The notes under the pieces are model-generated. The model was not told where the DNA came from, made no database searches, and saw nothing but the letters and a program-made list of their open reading frames with translations. DNA of 64,000 nt from Capniomyces stellatus. Taxonomy: Eukaryota; Kickxellomycota; Harpellomycetes; Harpellales; Legeriomycetaceae. Shown here piece after piece: positions 26,835 through 39,380 of this stretch. The stretch spans positions 86,478 through 150,477 of the forward strand of contig LUVW01000039.1 of assembly GCA_001661515.1 (NCBI GenBank), written 5' to 3'. Every line of letters begins with the position of its first letter. The stretch's first letter is position 1. A program made the position numbers and the translations under genes.

Positions 26835-28859
26835 TTTCTTGTAAAATTCTGATATATAAAGGTTTTGACTAAATAACTAAAAGTAGAAGGTCTTTAATAA
26901 TAAACACCGAATAACACTAAAATACAAAATTCACTAAAATATACTGTTGTATTTCTATAATCCTATTACTTTTTATTGTAAAGCTTTTTTTTCCAGCTAA
27001 TTTGCATAATTAGCTGATTTAATAATATCCAATTTGTTTATTTATTTCTTTCTTTAATAGTAAAAGGAAAAGTTAATTAAAAACTTCAATAGATTGAAGT
27101 GAATAGGAACGGAAAGTGTGGTTTATTCACTTGACTTGGCTTATTGAAGCTAATAGTTATTCACTTTTAATCAGTAGAAACTTGCGCTATTGTTAAAGCT
27201 ATTTCCAAAAGTTCACATTGGAAGATTGAACTCTATTTTCAACTACCCACCACTACCAAAACAGAATATACTCCACCACCTACTTTGCTTTGTAGCAAAA
27301 TAGAACCTGCGTATCATTTTTTTTTATACTTTTGTCTAGTCTAGAACACAGATTGTTTAGCTTTATAAATGACACTTTTTATTTTTATTTTTATTTTTAT
27401 TATTATTTTTTACAATTATCTCCATTACAATTTTATGTTTTGAATATCGTTTATGCTTTTGTATTTTCAACATTAAAATGCACTTGGTAAACTACAGGAT
27501 TCCCTTAAACTCCATTGGACAGCCCAAAATACACATCCATCACAACCACTCCAAGCCAAGTTGTTTGTTTCTTCTTTACCAATTAATGTTAGCCAACTTT
27601 TATTTTGGAATTGAGGCATAACCCCAAAACATCCAGGTTGGTAGGTAGTAAAAACAACTCTGCAAGGCTACAAAGGGATATTAAGTTTTGAATATATCAT
27701 CACCAATTTTATTTGCTACATACACCTTTGTTAGCTTTGGAAAAAGGCCATGGTTAATCTGTAATTGACCTTCTGAACAAACAGCCACATAGTATATCAG
27801 GACCGTTTGTCATAACATTAGCTGTATCAAGGAGCGGCAAGCATTCAGACAATGACAATCAGATCAAAACTTGAAACTAGCAGCGTCAAAGTGTGATGGA
27901 TAAAAATAAATAATAAATAAAAAGTGCGTCACGAGTTCATTTCCACCTGTATTTTTTGATGGGATTATTGAACGGAGTATTACTTTGCTGAAATATCTAA
28001 ACAATTGAAAGCATCGCTATGATGACATTTATGATGAAAACTAAACTGAGAGCTGCCTCAGTCACCCTTCATTACTGACGCAACTAATGTTTTTTTTAAA
28101 AATAAAATAAAATGGTACTTGATATAAAAAGTTGAGATTGAAATATGTGAGACATTTGCTTGGTTACGTAAAATAAAAACCTTGGATGCATTTTAAGCCG
28201 AATGACAAAGGAAAGTGAAGGCAGTATAAGGGCAAAAAAAAAGAGGGGGGGGGGGGGGGGGGAAANNNNNNNNNNGGGGGGGGGGGGGGGGAGGAGAATT
28301 AGTACACAGATGCTTAATAATCAATGATACGGAGGTAATTGAAACTAAAAGGTAAACGGTAAAAGGTAAAAACCATTTGGTTCAACAAGTATTAAATGTC
28401 TGGCACCATTAGTTGGTTTGGCAACAGTCAGGTCTCAACTCAATGGCACGGACACAACTACAAGTAGTAAGTAGTTGGCTTTTATAAAAATTCCAGCAAT
28501 AGGCGCAGAGTATACACTCGCTTAATTATCCAATACAGGTTTCCAAAGATGTCAACCGCAACACCACTCGGCACTTGTTGAACGCGTGACTAGACTTTGT
28601 ACGCAGATTATAACACAAAGCGTAGCTTATACCTGTGAGAATAATGGGAATTGTAAAAGTGGTACCAAATCTGGTAAGTGCGCTTTAATGCCACTTTTAA
28701 CTAGAGTGTATCAACATCAAGTGTTATGAAGGTGTAAAAAAAAAAAAGTAAAACTTTATTAGGAAACTTTGGTAGAGTAAAGAATATAGAGTTTGCAGTG
28801 TAGCAAAAAGAGAAAGTCTATATAAATATCAACATATACAGTTAAATGGCGGGCCAACG
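26835..28859. other. Intergenic, about 2 kb
   Basis: AT-rich sequence upstream of the endosulfine gene and downstream of the GCIP-like gene. It contains a gapped poly-G tract. I read both strands and found no supported exon, tRNA or repeat family. Confidence 0.5.
28245..28291. repeat. Poly-G tract with assembly gap
   Basis: Eighteen G, then AAA, 10 N (28266-28275), and 16 more G. This mirrors the poly-C gap at 11.7 kb. The unknown stretch is probably homopolymer. Confidence 0.9.
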
Positions 28860-30174
28860 TCATCGGTTCTTGATGGAGTTGGACTGGTTATTGACCAGCT
28901 TGTGAAACTGCTGCTTGCTTTCGTTTAGAGAACTAAGCTTTTTCTTGTCAGCATAGGTTACAGCAAGGTCTAGAATGGAGAGCGCAGCGTTGGACAAGGC
29001 AATTTTTGATTCGTAAAAGTTGCCCATCCAAGTCTGTTTGTCGTTTGAGCTGTATACTGACTCTGCAAAGTCATCGGCCAGTTTGGAGATTTCAGAGCAC
29101 TTTTCCAGCAAGTTGTCCAGCCAAACGTTCCGCTCCTCTGTTCGCTGCGAAAACTTGGGGTCAATGCAACTCAGATATATCCTGTCCATAAAGATGTTTG
29201 TGATGTTGAGCACCGTGAGTGCTTCTTTTGCAAATGTAATCTGCTCTCCCTCCAACATAAAGTTGCCAAAGTCGTCATCGCTGTTTGATTCATCATTGTT
29301 GGCCCGGTCCCATGTATCTGTAGACCCAACCGTGCTCTCAATAAGCTCCATAAGTTCATTCGCTGCATCCTCTACAAACCCAGAACAGTTTCTCCTCCAG
29401 TTTCTATCAACAGCTTCTGCATTATCTGCCACCAGAGACTGCAACGCCTTGCAGCGATCCCAAGCAATCGCTGTAGAAACCAACCCCGTAAATTTGTGCG
29501 TTCCAAACAAATGCCCCAAGTCCAGCGGCTTGTCCAAAAACGAGTTTAGCACCCTGAGCGTGGATTCGAGGCACAGATTCACGCTGTCACGGATAGACTT
29601 CAGGTAGTTCTCGCCCGCTGACTTTGGTATGGTCGTTACTAGATTTGCCATTTGTAGCGCTGCAGAGCCTAGCATCGGCACAACCGCAACCACGTCCTTG
29701 TTCGAGACCGGTGGCTTACCGGCCAACATAAGCTTCGTTACTTCTTTGTCCAATAAGTCGCCCGCCAACACTACACACAGATTAAAAAGTAGAACATTTT
29801 TACTATCAATACATTGCTTCACACCGCAATATATACATACCACAATATCTTGACACCACAATATCTCCACACCACAATGTCTTCACGACACTATCACCCA
29901 CTGCATTATATCCGCTGTGCTATCTCCACTGCGTTTTTTTTTATTGCTTTTATCAACACAACAATTTACATTCCAGTAACACCCAAAAATAAGAGTAAAG
30001 GTAAAATATTGTCTGTCGTTGCTTTTGTTTGCTCTTACTTGTTTTCTTTTTCAAGCTCTTTTCGGAAAAATCGCTTCCCCCTTGTTGCAGTCCCGTAAAC
30101 TGCTTTAAATGTTCGTACAGTGCAGCAATACTCACTGCATTCGTCCGAATCACTGAAACTGTGTTTGGATCCAT
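28860..30174 (-). CDS. GCIP / cyclin-D1-binding-protein-like (CCNDBP1 family) protein
   Basis: Two exons: 30174-30039 and 29770-28860; 348 residues. The fold expected is all-helical. Exon 2 opens MLAGDLLDKEVTKLMLAGKPP, like the N-terminal core of the GCIP family (a TKL motif followed by Leu/Pro-rich helix). Later, HKFTGLVSTAIAWDRC and GFVEDAANELMELIE resemble the second conserved block, and an acidic patch (NNDESNSDDDFGNF) precedes the C-terminal helices. In animals the family binds cyclin D and helix-loop-helix factors; its role in fungi is not established and I do not infer one. The single intron has a GTAAGA donor in exon 1 after a Lys-rich stretch and a TAG acceptor. The assignment rests on motif pattern only. 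Confidence 0.65.
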
Positions 30175-32491
30175 GTGTACCTGCTGTTTATTTTGGCTTT
30201 ATTTTACGCTTTTTATGTATTGCTTTATAACGTTCAAACTGTCCTAGTTGTCCATGTACAACAGACTTTATATGGTTTTAGGTGTTGGTACAACTTTATT
30301 CGAATTCGAATATTCACCTTTCACCTTTTATTTTTTCGTTGAATTTTTTTCGTTTTTCTCGGATTGATTTTTTTTTTCTTTCCTGATACTATTTCTTTTC
30401 GATTCTCAAGACTTCCTCTGATTATGCTATTGGGTGAAAAGTAATAAATGCTAATAAAAGTTCCCCCAAAGTGCAGGTCAAATTGTTAATCACCAAAAAA
30501 AAATATAGCTTAAATCATTGTAAGCTCAATTACAAATAATTGATGTACACCAATGATGGATTGTAAACTTGTTTTACTTTTCAAGACTAGACCATTTATG
30601 TAAAGGAGATTATTTGACATTGTAGGGTACTAGATTGTACTTGGTGTATGCATTGCAAAGGTCGTGATATTGTACTACTCATAATCAAGCCATCCATAAT
30701 CGGAAATTAACTGAACTACAAAAATAACTGTAGATCATTTTATAAATATAAATGCAACTTGGATTGCTTGGCTTTCGTGTTCTTAAGCCAACTGTTCAAT
30801 CTGCAACTTTCTCTCTACCACCAAACTCACCGCTATTAAACTTTAACCGCTTCAAGGACCTGGGATCACAACCCTTGATCACACATGTTAAAAATCATAA
30901 TTGTATTTACTAGATTTACATTTTGATTCCCCCCTCCCCCCCCCCCTTCACCATTATTCAGTTAAAAAAACTGCAATTTAGTAATTAAACCAACAAGAGT
31001 AACATAATGAGAAAAGCTAAAGAAGCTAGAGATTTGGTATCACTAATCTAATTCAAATAAAAAAAAACCCTTGACATTCTCTAACTTTCAGCAGTAAACA
31101 GGCGGCAAATCAAAATAGTAACAATAAGAAGAAAAAAACAATTTCAAATTTCAAAGGTTGACAATTCAAATGTTTCACCAATAGGATCTGCAGAATAAAA
31201 ACCCACTAGTCCAATTATCAAGGTCCTAGAATAGAAATTAGGCAAACTGCAGAAATATCAAAAGAAAAATTTACCAGTTTAATAAAAAAAACTAGAAAAT
31301 TTTTTCTCAACTAAAAGCTTAAACAAAAACTTGAGACAATATAAAAGTACGGAGATCCGCGAAAATCGCAGAAAACTTCAATTTTCGCACTCCTTAGATC
31401 CTTTAGCATAAGTTTTGTTATATCCTGCGTTTTAATGAAAGAGAGTAGACCCCCGCTTTATATACTGGAATATCTATGTCACATAACTTGGTCACGAAGT
31501 TGCTGTTTTTGTTTTAAAAACGGCTGTGCTTAAGACCCAAGACTTGTGATTTTTTTGGTGTAAAAGGTGCTGGGGTTTTTATTTTTCAAGTAGGGTAAAG
31601 ATACATTACTTGTCAGCTTTACCGGCTGTTCATATTGCTTAAGCTTGAGTCATAAGTGCGATATATCATCTCAAAAGGTATTTTTTTGGGGACTTCCTGT
31701 GTTTTTAATCATGCTCAATACACCAACAGAACTAATTTTATTGCCCCCCTTTGTTTAGCTGTTTTTATACTTGGTACGCTTTTGTTTGACTTTTTGCTTT
31801 TGTTTTGATCTTTTTAGGTCTTTGTTTAGAGTTGGACTAGGCTAGTTGAATAAAGACTGGGCTTGGGATCTTGATCTTGGGTTTTCAGTCTTTTTTTTTA
31901 GCTAGTCTAAGCCAAGTTTTTTCAAAGACCCGGAGACTAAAACATTAACAAAGTCGAAACAAAGTGGTGAGTGTGTGAATGCCTAGACGTTTAGGTGGGT
32001 GGTATACACGGTTTACTCTGTTGGTACAAGGGTTCTTTACAGAGGCGGGCTGGTTGGTATATTTGGGCAAAGTTACTGCAACTCTTGCCTGTATGTATAC
32101 TGATAGGTTTGTTTCGGTATTCTTGGTATCTCTTGGTAGCATGCACAGGGAACATTACAATACGTTATTTTACAAGCAAAATGAGCAGAATATCAATAAA
32201 ATCAACCTGGGTATACAAGTAAAAGTATATGCGAGTTGAAATATATGATTTTTCACTAGGAAAAGAGTTAACTTGGTTCTTTACTAAAATCGCTTTATAC
32301 TCTGTATTTTAAAAAAAAACACAAGACAACATGTTGTTATTTCATGAACAATCTTTTACTGGATAAAGCAATAGTTTGGCGTATATTGATAATATAAAAA
32401 ATTTAATAGAAAAGGTATAAGATGGGAAGAAGGAGGGGTGGGAGATGGTTAAAGGGAAAGCAGCAAGGCGACGAAAGTTGAATTGCTGCAG
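30175..32491. other. Intergenic, about 2.3 kb
   Basis: Upstream of the GCIP-like gene and downstream of UFD1. It contains a C-rich tract at about 30929-30957 and an inverted repeat GCGAAAAT..ATTTTCGC near 31353-31385. Three frames are open together at 31945-32239, with no family similarity and no consistent splice context. Confidence 0.5.
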
Positions 32492-34224
32492 TTATTTCCC
32501 AGTACGTTTTTTACGAGGCTTTAATACATGGCCTTGGCCGGAAAACATGCTTGTCTCGGGCTTGGTGTCCGTTTTGGGGGACTCTGGCTTGAATCCAAAG
32601 AACAGTTGACCAACAGGGAGATCCAACTCTACGGGCTCATCACCACCAGAAAACTCTACATCTTTCCTAACGAAAAAAAAAGATAGTATTAGTAGTAGTG
32701 GTGGTGGTAGTAGCAATAGTAGTAATAGCAGTAGTGATGGTGGTAGTAATAGTAGTAAATGTTAACCTACATTGGGCTGACATCTGAATTCGCATATGAT
32801 CTTTTGGCAGAATTTGCCGAGTTTAGTTTGGAGCCATTCCCTGAAAAGGCAGAGAATTTGGCGGGATTGTTGGATATTCTGGAGTTTTGTTCATGTTGCT
32901 CGATTTCAGAGGCCATAGATAGGCTATCGAGATTAGACTTTGTTGAGGCACTGGAGGAGGCTGGACCAACGTTGTAGCTTGGCTCGACATATCCGGGAGG
33001 TGCTTCAAAGTCGACCTGCAAGTCGGTTTCTACAATAGAGATCCCCTCGACTGAAGGTTTGGTTTCAAGAACCAAAATGTCGTATAGTTTGTTATTATAT
33101 GTAATTGTGAACAAGTCACCCGTAGTCAATGTCGAAAAGTTTCTCAGCGCGTTTTCAAGAACTGCTCTGTGGTCACTGATGTCTAAAAAGTCTGTTGACT
33201 GTGGCTGAATCTTTACAAATGTACCCAGTCTCAGCGATACATTCTCGATGCTGACAAAGTCTCTGGCTTGAAGACCCAAACTCCTCATTAGCTATTTTTT
33301 TTACATTTTCACATTTTTATACAGCTATTTATCTAATTTTTTTTCGTTCCGTTTGCTAACCAGCCAGAAAAAGAAAAAGAAAAAAAAGAACATCGAGTTA
33401 TAAACAAATAAAGTCTTATAACCAAAACTCTGTGGCCTGTTTATTACCCATTCCGGAAGATACACATGACCCTCTTCAGCTGTGAATTCCAATACTCCCG
33501 CGTTTGACCGTTTTCCTGTGTTTGTGTTTGTTATCGAAAACAGCATTGGATACTCAACGTTCAACCGACCTAATCGAAACATATAAACTCTTTAGAACAT
33601 GACAAGTCCCAGTTATACACAAAAAATAAGACTAAACACCAGAAACACCATAAATATTAGTGCTAACATCACATCAGGTATTTTTGTTTTAAACAATGTG
33701 TTGGTGCTTACTTAGCCTGTCGAGGGCAGAGGATGGCAAGAAAACTACATTTTAACAAAAGTTTACTTGTGTTTTAGTTTAGTTGGCTACATTCTTGAAT
33801 TCACAAGCAAAACGAGCCAAAATTCCATCTCAACATTTCTATATTCTCTCCATTCAACCAAAATTAGCCTTTCGTTTCTAGTTACTTTTTCCTCCGTAGT
33901 TGGCTGTCAAGTGTGCTACGCCACCCATATGCGACAAAGGGAATGCTCGGTACTGTGCTTTGAAGTTTTGAGGCGTATTTCTTGCTCTTCGGCCAAATCC
34001 AAATGGAAACCCTGAAAAATTGTCGAAATCCTCTTCCGCATTATCAAATTCGTTATACTAGACAAAGAAAGAAATAAATAGTACCAGTATTAGTAAATAT
34101 AAACATCGAGAGTATATACAAGAAAGCCATATCTGCACTAAAAAAGCCGAGTTCAAGCCCGCTGCTTTATGAATTACCAATGAACTGAGCTTGAATTCAT
34201 ATTTAAAGCATTTTCACTTGCCAT
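32492..34224 (-). CDS. UFD1: Ubiquitin fusion degradation protein UFD1
   Basis: Six exons: 34224-34222 (the ATG only), 34057-33886, 33744-33712, 33569-33448, 33291-32771, 32666-32492; 341 residues. Ufd1 pairs with Npl4 as a Cdc48/p97 cofactor that binds polyubiquitin in ER-associated degradation. The N-terminal double-psi-barrel domain is complete: [93 protein letters not shown] and VDFEAPPGY. The tail holds [15 protein letters not shown] and a C-terminal FSGQG near the Lys/Arg-rich end. No GT donor gives an in-frame start. A GC donor (GCAAGT) directly after the ATG at 34224-34222, spliced to TAG before TAT AAC GAA, resolves it exactly. The last intron holds an imperfect GTA/GTG repeat. Confidence 0.9.
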
Positions 34225-35360
34225 TATTTGCTATTTTTTGATTTTTTTTTAATTACTAAATCTGTAGATGCCCTTTTTGTTACAGCTAAAGTGTTTGATA
34301 CAAAGGTCTGCGTACAGAGGTTCGGATATAGTAGGTCCTTTGACAGATTCGAGTGTATCAAGGCTTTACTGAAGTCCTGTTTCCTTGAATTAAACTTGCT
34401 GAATTTATAAAACCCTGCCAATTGTAGTCGCTGTTTCGAGTGCTAATAAAAACCGTTTGCAGATTTTTGTGTGTTCTAAAGCAATAAATCTAGAGTGTAA
34501 ATGTAAAGTATACGTTTAGAGTGATGGTTTTGTAAAACGCATTAAAAAGCTAAACCCCTTAGTAGCAGTGTTTTTAATGGAGACAAAACTTTAACCAAAC
34601 CAGCAAATAAACACAAGTGTATTTGACCTTTTCTTTTTTGTATTGGAAGTAGATTGAAATTTAAACAAATTACGTATTGTTCCAAGCCGCCAATAAAAGG
34701 AAAGGAAACAATTAACATTAGCATTTAAAAAAAGAAACAATAACGCCCAGAAAGCTGGCGGAAAATGAGTAGTTTAGCGTTAAAAATTCTGGGAGAATAA
34801 AACATATTATTTAAGCCTTGACGTTTTAAACGGTAAATATTTCACCAAAATTAGAAAAAAAATCAGGATCGAATTTGAATTGAATGAATCGAAATAGTAT
34901 ACTAGTTACAGAAATTGTGTTTACAAATTAATCAATAAAAAAAATTTTTTGTAAAAAAAAAAAAAAAGCAAGTAGAACCGAATATCTATTTTTTTCCCCA
35001 AGATTAACAAAGTTGCGATTTAAAAGCGAAAAGATAGAAATCCAGGCTTTTGATAACTATTGCAATCCAACAAAATAGAGTATATCAAGATAGAATATAC
35101 CGATAGTGTTAGATAAATAGAAAACAAAAGAGGAGGTAGAGAAGAAGAAAAAAGTTACATTCAAAAGATAATAGACAGAGTTGGATTTTAATTTTAATTT
35201 CGGAAATAGGATTTTTAGACATAAAACCAGGATCGGAATATATTAATTCAACAACAAAAAAAGCAACAGTAGCAGTTGAGAAGAGAAAGAAAAGGAAAAG
35301 CGGGGTATAGTAAAATACAATACAACAGAGTAGGATAGAAATATAAACAAATCAGAGAGA
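34225..35360. other. Divergent promoter region (UFD1 / UTP21)
   Basis: About 1.1 kb, AT-rich, increasingly A-rich towards the UTP21 start. An apparent open frame (34224-34421) has no ATG. No RNA gene recognised. Confidence 0.55.
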
Positions 35361-36720
35361 ATGGAAAAGAGAATAAAAATCGAGGGGGGATCAATGGTAA
35401 ACGGGGAGAAAAATACGGGGGGTGTGGTTAGGGGAAGTAGGTTATTTGAGCCATATAGAACGATTGGGCAGGTTGCAGGAGGGGTGGGCCATTCGATACA
35501 GTACCTGGGACAAAAGGCGTTTTTGACGACGTGTATAGGAAATTCGTTTAATGTGTATGATGTGGAGAGTCTGAATTTGATATTTGTTGGGCCGCAATTC
35601 GAAAAGAGCATAGATAGTTTAGCGTCGTTTGGGGAGGATACGTTTGTGTCAGTTGGGGGAAAAGTGGTTTTGTGTAGTAGGGGAAAGGTGGTGGGGGAGT
35701 TTGAGTATGAGGAGGAGAAGGGGGAGGTGTTTGAGTTGATGGTTTATGGGGGATATTTGCTGGGGATATCAGAGTCAAACAGTGTGTATGTGTGGGATAT
35801 AAAGAGCAGGGAGGTTTACAATGTGATTGAGTTTGAAAGGGAGAGGTTTTTGGCGCGATGCATGGTTCACCCAAGTGCGTACTTGGACAAGATAGTGGTT
35901 GGGAGTCAGCAAGGGACGTTGAGGGTGGTGAATGTAAGGACGGGAAAGGAAATATTTACGAGCAAGAAGTTTGGGTCGGCAATAACGACGCTGGAGCAGT
36001 CACCGGCGCTGGATATATTGGGAGTGGGAACACTGGGGGGACAGTTGGTGCTGTATAACATAAGAGAGGATGAAAAGGTGATGAGGTTTGAGCAGGAGGG
36101 AAAGGTGACGTCGATATCGTTTAGGACAGAAATCAACCAGAGCGGAATGATGGTGAGCAGCAACTCGGAGGGCGACATAGCGATTTGGGACTTGGAGAAC
36201 AAGAAGGTTGTTCATGTGATGAAGGAGGCACATGAGGGAAACATCGGCAAGCTGGACTTTATCCACGGACAGTCGCTGATGGTGTCAACAGGCCAAGACA
36301 ACTCGATAATAGAGTGGCTGTTTGACAGTTCAATTAGCACACCAAGAATCCTAAAGTCGCGCAATGGCCATTTTGCCAACCCAACAAAGATCCGGTACTA
36401 TGGAGACGACGGTAAGCGGATTCTCAGCTGCGGAAGAGACCAGAGCCTAAGACTATTTTCAACGATCAGAGACTCGCAGAGCGTAGAGCTTTCGCAAAAG
36501 TTACGCAGCAAAAGAAACAACGTCTCAAACAGACTGCCTATGGTAGTTAACTTCAGCAGCGAAGTCTGTCGCGAGAAGGATTGGGACAACGTTTTGGCTT
36601 GCCATTTGAATTTGGGATATGCAACAACATGGTCAACTTCACGCAAAAGCATTGGCAAACATGAAATTGTAGCCAAGGACTCGAGCATTATCAAGGTAAT
36701 TATAACCAGTAATAGTATAT

Positions 36721-36759
<39 letters not shown>

Positions 36760-38350
36760 ATAAATAATAAATAATTAATAATTAATAATTAATAATTAAT
36801 AATAAATTAAATAGACTACAGCAGTTTCAGCTTGTGGTAACTTTGGGTTTATTGGAACAGTGACCGGTAGAATAGAAATGGTTAATTTGCAGTCAGGAAT
36901 CACACGTAAAGAGTTCCTGGGCCATACCAAGCAGATAACAAGCATCCAGACAGACGACAGCAACACAACCGTATTCTCTGCGTCGCTAGACTCAACAATC
37001 AAGTTTTTTAACGTTTCTGACGGAACAGTAAAGACATCGATAAAACTGGAGTCACCAGCATCTGCACTGATCCACCACCGCAGCTCGGATTTGTTGGCTG
37101 CAATCTGCGACGACTTCGGTATTTTGGTGTTTGATGCCGAAACCGGAAGACTGGTAAGAAACTTTGTTGGGCATTACAACAGAGTTACAGACATCACGTT
37201 TAGTCCAGACGGGCGTTGGTTGGTTTCGTGTTCGCTTGACTCGACTATCAGAACTTGGGACTTGCCAAGCGGACACTTGGTTGACTGTTTCAGGGTGAAC
37301 AAGGTTGCAACCAGCATTGATTTCAGTCCAACGTTTGACTTTATTGTGACCAGCCATCTTGACAACCTTGGTTTGTGTTTGTGGACCAATAAGGCGTTGT
37401 TTGATCACGTGACTCTCAGCAAAATTGACGAGGATGAAAGCTTCAGCCTGGTTGACATGCCAAACTCTGAATTTGGTCCAAGTGGTGCTGACGATTTGGA
37501 AAACGAGGCTGATGCTGATGCTGATGCTGATGCTGATGCTGTAGTGAGCGAGAGCAATGCAGACAAAAAGGTGCTGTTGAGCAATCCAAGGTCCGAACTG
37601 TTTTCTCTGCCATCGATGCTGCTTGAGAGCATGATTACGTTGTCGGCAGAGTCAAAGTCAAAGTGGCAAACACTGCTTAACATTGACGTTATTAAGAAGA
37701 GAAATCGCCCAGTCATGCCGCCAAAAGCTCCGGAGAAGGCGCCGTTTTTCCTGCCAACAACTGCGGGACTTGCACCAGAGTTTGTGACAAAGGAGGAGGG
37801 AGGTGGGAAGGGAGAATTGGAGGGTGATGCGGATAGTGAGGCTAGCAGGGTGAATAAATCGTTGCACTCCAGCGAGTCTGAGGTGGTTCGGTTGTTGAGG
37901 TTGGGCCAGGAGGTGAACGAGTACACTGCAATGTTTGAGTACTTGTTCAGCCAGTCAGTGTCCTCAACCGACTACGAAATCAGGTCAATCCATAATGGCT
38001 ACGACAGCGATCTGGCCCTGCTGATTGCTTTTGCTGGTGCCCTCAAGTGGCAGCTTGAAAGGCTCCAGAACTTTGACATGGTTCAGGCCTACCTGCAGCT
38101 GTTCCTCAAGGTGTATAACGACCAGATCCAAGCCTGTTTCCACCACTCTGGCCTGAAAAATCCCGACCAAAGCGGAGATAGTGACCCTGATGACGCTGGT
38201 TTTGGCATTGATTTTGCATTTGACGAAGATGATAAGTCTGATTTCAAACTGGTCTTGTCTGACGTCCTAGCTCTCTGCAAAACCCAGTGGCTTAGAGTCG
38301 ATGATTTGTCTAGATATACTCTATGCATGGTTAACTATTTCTGCCCATAA
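35361..38350 (+). CDS. UTP21: SSU processome WD-repeat protein UTP21 (WDR36)
   Basis: Two exons: 35361-36695 and 36815-38350; 956 residues, matching WDR36/Utp21. It is a UtpB subunit of the 90S pre-ribosome, acting with U3 snoRNA in 18S rRNA processing. Tandem beta-propellers fill residues 30-650: WD-type units include GDIAIWDLENKKVV, SGQDNSIIEWLF-like (STGQDNSIIEW), LSCGRDQSLRLFS, FSASLDSTIKFFNV and LVSCSLDSTIRTWDLPSG. The C-terminal Utp21 domain holds LLIAFAGALKWQLERLQNF and YLQLFLKVYNDQI. An Ala/Asp dipeptide run (about 37510-37545) and an acidic linker precede it. The intron (GTAATT..TAG, 119 bases) is almost all GTA and AATT repeats. The coding strand is strikingly G-rich over the first 800 bases. 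UTP20, its partner in the same particle, is 25 kb away. Confidence 0.95.
36721..36812 (+). repeat. GTA microsatellite and AATT repeat filling the UTP21 intron
   Basis: Thirteen GTA/GTAG trinucleotides (36721-36759) run into AATTAAT-type repeats up to the acceptor. The array makes up most of the intron. Confidence 0.85.
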
Positions 38351-39380
38351 TTTACCTCTTTCTTTTTTTTTTTTTTTGTTCCTTTCTTTACTTTTTTTCT
38401 TTTTTCTTTTCCGCTTTTACCAATATTATATTTTTATTTTTATTTTTTACTTTCAACAATAACAACAGTTACACATCTCAAGTATTTGAAATAAGTCTGC
38501 TTTACCACCTGTTAGTGCTTAGTCTATCCCTGGAACTATAACCAAGACATAGTATAAATAGTGTGAGAAACTACACTATTTACTTGATATAGTGAATAGA
38601 CTAGGCCAAGCAACCTGAACTTGTTGATGCCGAACAAAATAATAGTACTGTGCCAATAAATACAACTGATTGACTACCAGAACGCCAGTGTAAAGCAGTA
38701 TTCCCACCACATCCAACTCATCGGTAAACCAATAACTCTACATATTTGGACCAAACACTTTATTCGCTTCTACAGCACAAATGTAACTAAAGAGTACGGG
38801 TCAAAAAGACTTTTTTTTTGAAGTGACTCGTTATTGATGCACTGCTTGTAATTTGATTTATTGAATCTGCTGTTTGTTTTGTATCTTTCCAGCAATACCT
38901 TTTATAACAGGGGAGCGGGGGCCGAGCGGGGCGAGAGAGGTTTTTTTTAATTTTTTTTCTTTGTTGGACAAATAGTTGTGCCTCCAGGAACTCGCACAAG
39001 TGAATCATGATCGTTGGCTTTATTAGAACTGACTCATATATTAAAGAAACCCCAATTTCATTTTTTGGTTTAATCAATTCCCATTTGCAGGCTTATTTTT
39101 GGTTAGAAGCCAATGACAGCTTGCGTCCCGTGTTAACATTACGCCTGTTTATTTATTAATTTTCGTTCAAACTTATCCTATTAATCGGACTTTGTTTCAA
39201 TTTCAATGAACTTGCTCTATTTATTTGCTTTTTTTTTCTATTCCTGTAATCATTTTATATCCCAGTTACTCTTTTTTATATTTTTGTCAACATCTTTACA
39301 TCTTTTTTTTATTTTTTTTGGCATACAAGCCCAACAATTCGACAACCAAGTAACTCCATTCATACAGCACATTACTCGCA
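38351..39380. other. Intergenic, UTP21 3' flank and TLG2 promoter
   Basis: T-rich after the UTP21 stop. A short very GC-rich island lies at 38910-38940 inside AT-rich DNA. No coding frame supported. Confidence 0.55.

Noticed and set aside
31945..32239. Three overlapping open frames on both strands
   Set aside because: All are short, mutually exclusive, without family similarity or splice context; likely a local GT-rich bias lacking stops.
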